A stretch of 64,000 nucleotides of DNA, taken from the NCBI GenBank assembly GCA_945877125.1, contig CAMCQT010000008.1, positions 1 through 64,000 of the forward strand, in the 5' to 3' direction. The translations under genes and the position numbers were made by a program. The notes under the pieces were generated by a model. It was not told the DNA's origin and searched no databases. It worked only from the letters and a program-made list of their open reading frames with translations. Each line of letters begins with the position of its first letter. Within the stretch, counting starts at the first letter, position 1. Source of the stretch: Candidatus Brevifilum fermentans (GTDB taxonomy: Bacteria; Chloroflexota; Anaerolineae; Anaerolineales; Villigracilaceae). Shown in pieces: positions 32,833-43,673 of this stretch.

Positions 32833-33654
32833 ACTCTGCATTCCAGATAACTCCCGCACTTTCGCAGGAATGTCATCGGATGTGACCAATGCTTCGCCGA
32901 CAAGAATCGCGTCGATGTTGATATTGGCTAACCGCTCCACATCAGCGGCGGTGAAGATTCCGCTTTCGGCGACGACGGCAATCTCGGGTGAAATCATCGG
33001 GCGGAGACGTTCTGTGGTAGTGAGGGAAACTTCAAAGGTGGCGAGGTTGCGGTTGTTGATGCCGATCAGTTTTACATCTTGCAACTTCAAGGCGCGTTCG
33101 GTTTCCGCTTCGTCGTGGACTTCAACCAGGGCGGTCAATCCCAAACTGAGGGCGCAGGCGTGCAGGTCGGCGAAGTGTTTGTCATCGGTGAGTGCGGCGG
33201 CGATGAGGAGGATGGCGTCGGCTCCGTTGGCTCGGGCTTCGTAGAGTTGCGTTTCGTCGATGGTGAAATCTTTTCTTAAGAGCGGTAATTGGTGATTGGT
33301 AAATCGTAATTGGTAAAGCGTTTCGAGTTTGCCCATGAAAAATTTTTCGTCGGTTAAAACGGAGATGGCGGCGGCTCCGTTTTGGGTGTAGATGTCGGCT
33401 ACTTGGAAGAGGTCGAGGTGCGGGGCGAGGATTCCTTTCGAGGGGGAAGCACGCTTGAGTTCAGCGATCAGGCTTGGGCGGGGAGCGAAGCGGCGATCCC
33501 TCACCCCTGTCCCCTCTCCCGAAAGGCGAGGGGCAATAGCGGCGAGAAAATCTCTGGGCGCAGGTGAAGACTCTGCGGCGCGGCGTAATGCTGGGGCGTC
33601 GAGCGCGGCAATTTCCAATTTCTTTTGAGCGATGATTTGTTCGAGTATGTTCAT
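32824..33654 (-). CDS. trpC: Indole-3-glycerol-phosphate synthase
   Basis: A 276-aa TIM-barrel enzyme that closes the indole ring. Seen: SLIAELKRASPSKG with the catalytic Lys, AISVLTDEKFF, PLLRKDF, LIGINNRNL and VVAESGI, all at the expected places. Two odd stretches match intergenic-style repeats: LSGEGTGVRDRRFA near residue 45 (DNA 33495-33533) and YQLRFTNHQLP near residue 115 (DNA 33283-33316). The final residues (GMQSAE) and the stop lie in the 42-bp palindrome, and the start codon borders the acggactct repeat, so there is no normal ribosome site. Confidence 0.94.
   Translation of the reverse strand: MNILEQIIAQKKLEIAALDAPALRRAAESSPAPRDFLAAIAPRLSGEGTGVRDRRFAPRPSLIAELKRASPSKGILAPHLDLFQVADIYTQNGAAAISVLTDEKFFMGKLETLYQLRFTNHQLPLLRKDFTIDETQLYEARANGADAILLIAAALTDDKHFADLHACALSLGLTALVEVHDEAETERALKLQDVKLIGINNRNLATFEVSLTTTERLRPMISPEIAVVAESGIFTAADVERLANINIDAILVGEALVTSDDIPAKVRELSGMQSAE
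33283..33316. repeat. Repeat-like attggtgattggtaa tract inside trpC
   Basis: ggtaattggtgattggtaaa followed by tcgtaattggtaaag; three near-copies of attggtgatt/attggtaa in a row. Encodes YQLRFTNHQLP in frame. Confidence 0.55.
33495..33533. repeat. Palindromic ccctcacccc...gcgagggg repeat inside trpC
   Basis: ccctcacccctgtcccctct followed by cccgaaaggcgagggg. The centre ctctcccgaaaggcgag is palindrome-like. It encodes the TrpC insertion LSGEGTGVRD in frame. Confidence 0.6.
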
Positions 33655-33694
33655 AAACGGACTCTGTCACGGATTCACGGACAAAACGGATTTT
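33653..33694. repeat. acggactct-family repeat at the trpGD-trpC junction, copy 2
   Basis: ataaacggactctgtcacgg followed by attcacggacaaaacggatt. It provides the last codons of trpGD (SVLSVNP and stop) and the bases before the trpC start. Confidence 0.7.
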
Positions 33695-35292
33695 GAAAAT
33701 TCGACGAGGGCGTTGAGTTTGGCGAGGGCTGAGCCGCTATCAAGAGAGGTGGTGACTTCTGCGAGTGCAGATTTGAAGTCACCTGTTTCGGCGGCGAGTG
33801 CGCCCGCGGCGTTGAGTAGAACCGAGTCGCGTCGCGCGCCTTTCAGTTTGCCGCCGAGAAGGTCGCGCATCATCGCTGCGGATTCGTCGGGTGTGCCGCC
33901 GCGCAGGTCTTCCATTGTGGCGAGGGGGAAACCGAATTCGGTGGGATCAAGATCATAGGTTTTGACCGCACCCTCTTTGAGGTGGCTGATGCGATTGACG
34001 CCGCAGGTGTTGAGTTCGTCGGTGCCGCCTGCGCCGTAGATAATCATTGCGGCACGTGAACCGAGTTCCATGAGCACGTTGGCGAGCGGCTCGGTGAGCG
34101 CGGCGGCATAAACGCCCGTGAGTTGAATGTTCGCGCCCGCAGGGTTGGTGAGCGGACCAAGAACATTGAAGATCGTGCGCTGACCGATCTCCTTGCGCGG
34201 ACCGATGGCGTGTTTCATGGCGGGGTGAAACTTGGCGGCGAACATAAAGCCAATGCCGATGGTGTCAATGGCGTAGGCGATCTGGTCAGGTGTGAGGTCG
34301 AGGCTGATGCCGAGCGCAGAGAGGACATCTGCTGAACCGCAATGCGATGACGCGGCGCGATTGCCATGCTTGGCAACTTTGCGCCCCGTGCCCGCAAGGA
34401 CGAATGCGGCGGCGGTGGATATATTGAAGGTGTGAGCGCCATCACCGCCTGTGCCGACAATGTCGTAAATGCGTTCATCGGGGTTGGCTAGTTTCACCTT
34501 GACCGCGTTGGCGCGCATGGCGCGCACGGAGCCTGTGATCTCAGGGATGGTCTCGCCTTTCATGCGCAGCGACACCAGATAGGCGCTGACCTGCGCGGGC
34601 GTGGCTTGACCCGTCATAATGACGTTCATCGCGGCTTCGGCTTCATCGGCGGTGAGGTCGGTGCGATTAATCGTTTTGGCTATGAACGGTTTGAGCATGG
34701 ACGGCTCTGTGGATGGCGGCGGGGCGATCTTGATATCGAGAAAATTCTTGAGCAGTTGTTTACCATGCTCGGTGAGAATAGACTCGGGATGAAATTGCAC
34801 GCCATAGGTTGGATGCTGTTTGTGTTTGAGTGCCATGATCTCGCCTTCGGAAGTTTGCGCGACGATCTCGAGTTCGGCGGGAACGGGTTCATAGACCACG
34901 AGCGAGTGATAGCGCATGGCTTCAAACGGCGAAGGAATGTCTTTGAAGACACCCTGTCCGTTGTGCGTGACGGGCGAAGTCTTGCCGTGCATCAGGCGCG
35001 GAGCGCGATCTACCTTGCCGCCGTAGACGGCGCCGAGACATTGATGCCCGAGGCAAACGCCAAGCACGGGAATTTTTCCCGTGAAGTGTTTGATGGCTTC
35101 GGGGGAAATTCCGCCATCTTTGAGCGGTTCGCCCGGACCTGGAGAGATGACAAGTTGGTCAGGCTTGAGAGCGATCAACTCGTTCAATGAAATTTGGTCG
35201 TTGCGAAAGACCCGAATATCCGCGCCGAGTTCGCCGAGGTATTGGACGAGGTTGTAGGTGAAAGAATCATAATTATCTATTAAGGCTAACAT
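33667..35292 (-). CDS. trpGD: Fused anthranilate synthase glutaminase / anthranilate phosphoribosyltransferase
   Basis: A 541-aa bifunctional protein. Residues 1-190 are TrpG, a class I amidotransferase: IDNYDSFTYNLVQYL, the nucleophile Cys in GVCLGHQ and the His-Glu pair in VQFHPESI. It supplies ammonia to TrpE. After a short linker (about 190-200), residues 200-541 are TrpD: the PRPP site GTGGDGAHTFNIST, KHGNRAASSHCGSADVL and the magnesium-binding GGTDELN stretch. TrpD transfers phosphoribose to anthranilate. The fusion order is the same as in enteric bacteria but probably independent. The C-terminal SVLSVNP comes from a repeat. Confidence 0.94.
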   Translation of the reverse strand: MLALIDNYDSFTYNLVQYLGELGADIRVFRNDQISLNELIALKPDQLVISPGPGEPLKDGGISPEAIKHFTGKIPVLGVCLGHQCLGAVYGGKVDRAPRLMHGKTSPVTHNGQGVFKDIPSPFEAMRYHSLVVYEPVPAELEIVAQTSEGEIMALKHKQHPTYGVQFHPESILTEHGKQLLKNFLDIKIAPPPSTEPSMLKPFIAKTINRTDLTADEAEAAMNVIMTGQATPAQVSAYLVSLRMKGETIPEITGSVRAMRANAVKVKLANPDERIYDIVGTGGDGAHTFNISTAAAFVLAGTGRKVAKHGNRAASSHCGSADVLSALGISLDLTPDQIAYAIDTIGIGFMFAAKFHPAMKHAIGPRKEIGQRTIFNVLGPLTNPAGANIQLTGVYAAALTEPLANVLMELGSRAAMIIYGAGGTDELNTCGVNRISHLKEGAVKTYDLDPTEFGFPLATMEDLRGGTPDESAAMMRDLLGGKLKGARRDSVLLNAAGALAAETGDFKSALAEVTTSLDSGSALAKLNALVEFSKSVLSVNP

Positions 35293-35295
35293 GGG

Positions 35296-35406
35296 GTCTC
35301 CAAAAGGATGAAGGATGAATTATGAAGGATGAAAAAAAGCGAAAGACAACAGGCAAAAGGCGATGGTCTGCTTTCTGCATTCATCCTTCATCCTTCATAA
35401 TTCATC
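35296..35406. repeat. ggatgaattatgaaggatga repeat pair at the trpS-trpGD junction
   Basis: The block aaggatgaaggatgaattat, followed by gaaggatgaaaa, is inverted at the other end as catccttcatccttcataat. The trpS stop (35395-35397) and codons for NDEL lie inside. A second copy is at 36475-36584. Confidence 0.75.
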
Positions 35407-36453
35407 ATTTCCGAAAATATCCACTTCATCCGTAAACAAATCCAACGAATACGATAAGCCGGTCACATTGCGGACGAGTTTCATGGTCTCTTTGGCTTCG
35501 GTCTGCATACGGCGGATTCCGTTGGTGAGCACGTCGCGCGGGATGGTGGGATGCGCGAGATAATACGCGCGCTTTTCGCGGATGGGTTCAAGAAAGGCGT
35601 TGATGGCTCTGGTAAGTTTTTCCTTCACTTCCACATCGCCGACCTGTCCTTTGCGATAGCGTTCCTTGAGGTCGTCCACTTCGGCATAGGATGGATTGAA
35701 TGCGTCATGATAGATGAAGACAGGATTGCCTTCCACGGTGCCAGGGTCTGTGGCCCGCAGGCGCTTGGGGTCGGTGTACATGCCTTTGACTTTTTCTTCG
35801 ACGGTCTTTGCATCATCGGATAAGTAGATGGCATTGCCGAGCGACTTGGACATTTTGTTCTGTCCGTCTGTGCCGACCAGCAATGGGACTTCGCCAATAA
35901 TTGGTTCTGGTTCTGGGAAAATTTCTGACCCGTAGAGATTATTGAACTTCCGCGCCATTTCGCGGGCAAGTTCTACGTGTGATTGGTTGTCACGTCCCAC
36001 GGGGACAGCTTGCGCGCGTGGCAACAAAATATCAACAGCTTGAAGAACTGGATAGCCAAGCAAACCAAACGGCATGGAATCAATGTGCGCGTCGCGTGCC
36101 ATGTCTTTGAGTGTGGGCATGCGTTCGAGGCGCGGAACGGTGACCAGCATTTCAAAGAGCAGATTCATTTCATACGTTTCTGGAATCGCAGATTGCACAA
36201 AGATGGTGCTGACATTCGGATCAATCCCCACGGCGAGATAGTCCAGAACAATTTCGCGGATGTAGGTTGGGATTTCTTTGATGTACTGCGGCTCAGGTTT
36301 GGTGGTCATCGTGTGCAAGTCAGCAATGATAAAAAAAGAATCATACTGATGTTGCAGGCGCACACGATTGCGAAGCGAGCCGACATAGTGACCGAGGTGC
36401 AGGCGTCCTGTGGGGCGGTCACCGGTTAATAAGCGGGGTTTGGTGTTTGGCAT
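35395..36453 (-). CDS. trpS: Tryptophanyl-tRNA synthetase
   Basis: A 352-aa class I synthetase that charges tRNA-Trp. The HIGH-like motif is in [12 protein letters not shown] (15-25), the KMSKS loop in [24 protein letters not shown] and the [15 protein letters not shown] segment are typical. The start is the ATG at 36453 with an aaaggaa ribosome site; codons upstream come from a repeat. Its place inside the trp operon, under the T-box leader, means that low tRNA-Trp charging raises both tryptophan supply and the charging enzyme. Confidence 0.94.
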   Translation of the reverse strand: MPNTKPRLLTGDRPTGRLHLGHYVGSLRNRVRLQHQYDSFFIIADLHTMTTKPEPQYIKEIPTYIREIVLDYLAVGIDPNVSTIFVQSAIPETYEMNLLFEMLVTVPRLERMPTLKDMARDAHIDSMPFGLLGYPVLQAVDILLPRAQAVPVGRDNQSHVELAREMARKFNNLYGSEIFPEPEPIIGEVPLLVGTDGQNKMSKSLGNAIYLSDDAKTVEEKVKGMYTDPKRLRATDPGTVEGNPVFIYHDAFNPSYAEVDDLKERYRKGQVGDVEVKEKLTRAINAFLEPIREKRAYYLAHPTIPRDVLTNGIRRMQTEAKETMKLVRNVTGLSYSLDLFTDEVDIFGNDEL

Positions 36454-36474
36454 GGTTTGGGTTCCTTTCAAAGA

Positions 36475-36584
36475 TAAGGATGAAGGATGAATTATGAAGG
36501 ATGAAAAAAGGTCAAGGTCAAAGACAAAGGCGAAGGCGGAATGGTTTTCATTCATCCCTCATCCTTTATCCTTCATCCTTGATT
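36475..36584. repeat. ggatgaattatgaaggatga repeat pair at the trpE-trpS junction
   Basis: The arms aaggatgaaggatgaattat (from 36476) and catcctttatccttcatcct (to about 36580) are inverted. The trpE stop codon (36573-36575) and codons for NQG lie inside the second arm. Confidence 0.75.
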
Positions 36585-38009
36585 TTCCGCCGCGTCTATC
36601 GCTCGTAACATCGCGCTCGCCTTGTTCACCGTCTCTTGAAACTCGGTGGACGGGTCTGAATCCGCGACGATGCCTGCGCCTGCCTGCACGCTGACCGTAT
36701 TGCCGCGCCCGACCATCGTGCGGATGGCGAGGCAGGTATCCATGGCGCCGTCGAAGCCGAAGTAGCCGATCATGCCGGCATAGGCGTTGCGCGCATCAGT
36801 TTCCAATTCTGCGATGATTTCCATTGCGCGGACTTTCGGCGCGCCGCTGACTGTCCCTGCGGGGAAGGAGGCGCGGACCAAATCAAAAGCGGTCAGTTCG
36901 GGGCGCAGAGTCCCTTCGACGTGAGAGACGATGTGCATGACGTGTGAATATTTTTCAACGGTGAAGAAATCAGAAACTTTGATGGTGCCATATTCGCAGA
37001 CGCGTCCGAGGTCGTTGCGCCCGAGGTCAACCAACATCACATGCTCCGCGCGTTCCTTCGGATCGGCGAGCAGGTCTTTGGCAAGCGATGCATCAGCGGC
37101 AGCATCTGCTCCTCGGGGGCGCGTCCCAGCAATCGGGCGGAGCGAGGCGGTTCTTCCTTCCAAACGCACGAACATCTCAGGCGACGATCCAACAATGTAA
37201 AGCGGTTCATCGTCCACGAGTCCGAAATCAAAAAAGAACATGTAAGGCGAAGGGTTGAGGCGGCGCACGGCGCGATAAACATCGAAAGGCTCGACGTTGG
37301 TTTCGCGGCTGAAACGCTGCGAGAGCACCACCTGAAAAATATCGCCGGCAACGATGTGCTCTTTCGCGGCAAGCACCATCCCTTCAAATTTTTCGCGCGT
37401 GAGATTCGATTTTATTTCAGAAGGCTTGACTTCAATTTTTTGCGCGGCGGGCAAAGGCTGTTGAATGCGCTCGGCAATGGCATCCAATTTTTGATTTGCG
37501 GCTTCGGCATCACCATCCAAAACATTCGCGATGAGGAAGATGGTGCGGCGCGCGTGATCGAATGCGACGATGGTATCGGCGAGTAAATAAATTCCATCGG
37601 GGATTTGAGCGCGGTTCATTTTCTCGCTAAGAGTTGGCTCAAAAAATCTGACAGATTCATATCCGAGATAGCCCACCAACCCACCCGTGAAGCGCGGCGC
37701 GTTCGGCAAGTGGACAGCGGGAAAGCGGCTCATTTCATTTTGCAAAAATATAGTTGGGTCGCCATCATGTTGCATGGTGCGTGTTTCGTTTGCGTCTTTG
37801 ATTTCGATTTCACCATCGCGCAAAATATATTCCGCTCTGGGCTGAACGCCGATAAACGAATAGCGCGCAATGCGCTCGCCGCCTTCGACGGATTCCAATA
37901 AAAAGGACGCGCCGTCGCCGCGCAGTTTGAGATACAAACTGACGGGGGTTTCAAGGTCTGCCGAGACCTCGCGGATGATGGTTTGGACTTGTGTGGCTTC
38001 TAGTAACAT
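36573..38009 (-). CDS. trpE: Anthranilate synthase component I
   Basis: A 478-aa chorismate-using enzyme that makes anthranilate with ammonia from TrpG. The feedback-inhibition motif LLES (37-40) is intact. The C-terminal catalytic half has GDIFQVVLSQRF, PSPYMFFFDFG, IAGTRPRG, LGRNDLGRV, FPAGTVSGAPKVRAMEII and IGYFGFDG, all standard. Expect control at two levels: allosteric tryptophan binding and the T-box upstream. The start is the ATG at 38009 with an aaggag ribosome site. Its last codons lie in a dispersed repeat. Confidence 0.95.
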   Translation of the reverse strand: MLLEATQVQTIIREVSADLETPVSLYLKLRGDGASFLLESVEGGERIARYSFIGVQPRAEYILRDGEIEIKDANETRTMQHDGDPTIFLQNEMSRFPAVHLPNAPRFTGGLVGYLGYESVRFFEPTLSEKMNRAQIPDGIYLLADTIVAFDHARRTIFLIANVLDGDAEAANQKLDAIAERIQQPLPAAQKIEVKPSEIKSNLTREKFEGMVLAAKEHIVAGDIFQVVLSQRFSRETNVEPFDVYRAVRRLNPSPYMFFFDFGLVDDEPLYIVGSSPEMFVRLEGRTASLRPIAGTRPRGADAAADASLAKDLLADPKERAEHVMLVDLGRNDLGRVCEYGTIKVSDFFTVEKYSHVMHIVSHVEGTLRPELTAFDLVRASFPAGTVSGAPKVRAMEIIAELETDARNAYAGMIGYFGFDGAMDTCLAIRTMVGRGNTVSVQAGAGIVADSDPSTEFQETVNKASAMLRAIDAAENQG

Positions 38010-38020
38010 AATTGCTCCTT

Positions 38021-38086
38021 CGGAAACGCAGAATGTAGAATGCGGAATGAAGAATGTTCTGACTTCTGCACTCTTCATTCTGCATT
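38021..38086. repeat. gcagaatgaagaatg-type repeat between T-box terminator and trpE
   Basis: acgcagaatgtagaatgcgg and, inverted, cactcttcattctgcatt. It is similar to the 42-bp palindrome at 32791-32832. It separates the T-box terminator from the trpE ribosome site. Confidence 0.6.
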
Positions 38087-38440
38087 AAAACGAGACTCCC
38101 CTCTGTCCGTTGGGACGAGAGGGGAGTCTCGTGGTGCCACCCAAGTTAAACGCGTTGCTTATTAAAAAAATTTCCTGTGTGATGCACACAGGAAATCAAA
38201 GCCAGCGTCACTTTTCAGGTACGATCACCGACCAACTGATTACTGAAAACTGGTCACTGATTTATACCCTTGCCCTATAACGGGAGCGTCCCGAATTGGA
38301 ATACTTGCACTTGCGTGCGTGCGTTCATCCTTTCAACTCGAAGGTCCATTCGACTTCTGCGCTTTTGCCTTGCTTTCAGAACTTCTGCTTGGCTCTCTGG
38401 AAATCGCTTTGAAGTGTACTCGTCCTCGTCGGTGTTTTTG
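38087..38440 (-). promoter_or_regulatory. T-box riboswitch (tRNA-Trp responsive) of the trp operon
   Basis: Read on the minus strand. Stem I begins near 38437 with gacgaggacgagtac (AGTA-type motif). The specifier region gaatggacctt (38352-38341) presents TGG, the Trp codon, followed by a purine (38348-38346). A separate hairpin is at 38171-38195. The T-box core reads ggtggcacc (38142-38131). The terminator is the long stem cgagactcccctct / agaggggagtctcg (38088-38132) followed by TTTT. Uncharged tRNA-Trp would stabilise the antiterminator and let trpE-trpA be transcribed; charged tRNA would allow termination. Confidence 0.92.
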
Positions 38441-38456
38441 GTTTATGTTGGGCGGG

Positions 38457-38485
38457 ATTTTATGTCAGAGAGCGGGATGTGTCAA
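38457..38485 (-). promoter_or_regulatory. Promoter of the trp operon
   Basis: Minus strand: TTGACA (38485-38480), 17 bases, TAAAAT (38462-38457). The start site would be near 38450, just ahead of T-box stem I. Confidence 0.88.
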
Positions 38486-38514
38486 GACTTTGGGCTAACA
38501 GACTTTGGGCTAAC
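38485..38514. repeat. Perfect tandem 15-bp repeat between the trp and rpoB promoters
   Basis: agactttgggctaac occurs twice in a row (38485-38499 and 38500-38514). It directly abuts the trp -35 box and ends 18 bp before the rpoB -35. Confidence 0.85.
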
Positions 38515-38531
38515 ACACCAGATTTAGATCC

Positions 38532-38560
38532 TTGACTTTTTATATTCGTTTCGATATAAT
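38532..38560 (+). promoter_or_regulatory. Promoter of rpoB
   Basis: TTGACT (38532-38537), 17 bases, TATAAT (38555-38560). A short leader hairpin (ctgtcc / ggacag, 38570-38587) follows before the rpoB ribosome site. Confidence 0.88.
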
Positions 38561-38627
38561 GTTAGGTCGCTGTCCAAATGGGACAGTTTAAATCGTTTCA
38601 TAACCTAGCCAAGATCAGGAGAGAAGA

Positions 38628-42527
<3,900 letters not shown>

Positions 42528-42536
42528 AAATTCCCA

Positions 42537-42565
42537 TTGACGCAAAAGGTACGGCGTGATAAACT
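42537..42565 (+). promoter_or_regulatory. Predicted promoter of the str/S10 ribosomal block
   Basis: TTGACG (42537-42542), 17 bases, TAAACT (42560-42565), nine bases after the rpoB stop. A hairpin gagtgg / ccactc (42591-42611) follows in the 150-base leader of rpsL. Confidence 0.6.
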
Positions 42566-42717
42566 AATCAGCCGTTGCCCAGAAATCAAGAGTGGCTTTA
42601 TTCCCCACTCGACTCATTGGCAGCTACAAATGAGGCCATCAGGAATTGTTGTTGATGGTCTTATTTCTTGCGAATATTCAAATGAAATCATAAAAGAATT
42701 TGTAATCGGAGGCGGTT

Positions 42718-43134
42718 ATGCCGACAGTAAATCAAATGGTCCGCAAGGGCCGCAAGAATAGTAAGGCAAAAAGCAAGGCCCCAGCACTGCAGTTCACTTT
42801 GAACAGTTTTAAGCAGCGCCGTGTACGACAGGACAAAGGTGCGCCTCAGAAACGTGGCGTTTGTACCGTTGTACGTACCATGACTCCTAAAAAACCAAAC
42901 TCAGCGTTGCGCAAAATTGCGCGTGTGCGTCTGACCAATGGAATTGAAGTCACGGCTTACATTCCAGGTGAAGGTCACCAGTTGCAAGAGCACTCTGTGG
43001 TGTTAGTGCGTGGTGGTCGTGTGAAAGATCTGCCTGGTGTGCGCTATCACATTGTGCGTGGTTCTCTCGATACTACCGGTGTTGCCAATCGTAAGCAGGG
43101 CCGTTCAAAATATGGCGCGAAGCGTCCTAAGTAA
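42718..43134 (+). CDS. rpsL: Ribosomal protein S12
   Basis: A 138-aa 30S protein at the decoding centre. [13 protein letters not shown] and [13 protein letters not shown] keep the lysines whose mutation gives streptomycin resistance, so the sequence looks streptomycin-sensitive. It carries the 15-residue insertion before PQKRGVC also known from Firmicutes and absent in E. coli. A cggaggcggtt ribosome site precedes the ATG. First gene of the str operon. Confidence 0.97.
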   Translation: MPTVNQMVRKGRKNSKAKSKAPALQFTLNSFKQRRVRQDKGAPQKRGVCTVVRTMTPKKPNSALRKIARVRLTNGIEVTAYIPGEGHQLQEHSVVLVRGGRVKDLPGVRYHIVRGSLDTTGVANRKQGRSKYGAKRPK

Positions 43135-43153
43135 TCTATAGATGGAGTAAAGC

Positions 43154-43621
43154 ATGCGTAGAGCAAAACCTGAGAAACGGGAAATTCTTCCCGATAGCCG
43201 TTTTAATAGCATCAACGTGCAGACCATGGTCCAGCATGTACTTAAGAGTGGCAAGAAAAGCACAGCTGTCCGCTTGATCTATGATGCGATGGATTTAATT
43301 AAAGAACGTACTGAGAAAAATCCCTTAGATGTTTTCGATGGTGCGCTTAAAAATGTTGGACCTGCAATGGAAGTACGCCCACGTCGTGTGGGTGGTGCTA
43401 CATATCAGGTGCCTATGGAAGTTTCATCAGACCGCCGCATGACCTTGGCGCTGCGTTGGATACTTGCTGCGGCTCATGATCGTTCTGGTAAGTCGTTTTC
43501 CGATAAACTTGCTTCTGAATTGATTGACGCCTCCAATGAAACCGGCTCTGCTATTCGTAAACGTGACGAAACCCATAAAATGGCAGAAGCTAACCGCGCT
43601 TTTTCTCATTACCGCGTTTAG
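43154..43621 (+). CDS. rpsG: Ribosomal protein S7
   Basis: A 155-aa 30S assembly protein that binds the 3' domain of 16S rRNA. MRRAKPEKREILPDSRFNS, GKKSTA, ALKNVGPAMEVRPRRVGGATYQVP and the C-terminal KRDETHKMAEANRAFSHYR are all diagnostic. Nineteen bases after rpsL; in E. coli S7 is the autoregulator of this operon. Confidence 0.97.
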   Translation: MRRAKPEKREILPDSRFNSINVQTMVQHVLKSGKKSTAVRLIYDAMDLIKERTEKNPLDVFDGALKNVGPAMEVRPRRVGGATYQVPMEVSSDRRMTLALRWILAAAHDRSGKSFSDKLASELIDASNETGSAIRKRDETHKMAEANRAFSHYRV

Positions 43622-43673
43622 TTTTCAGTAATATTTTTATAATATCTTTTCTTTTAATAAGGAAGTAGTTAGT

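Noticed and set aside
42537-42761. Possible 74-codon gene between rpoB and rpsL, or remnant of rpoC
   Set aside because: It overlaps rpsL in another frame, has no ribosome site and shows no RpoC motif.
42718-43134. S12 15-residue insertion as novel
   Set aside because: The same insertion is known in Firmicutes S12, so it is not unusual.
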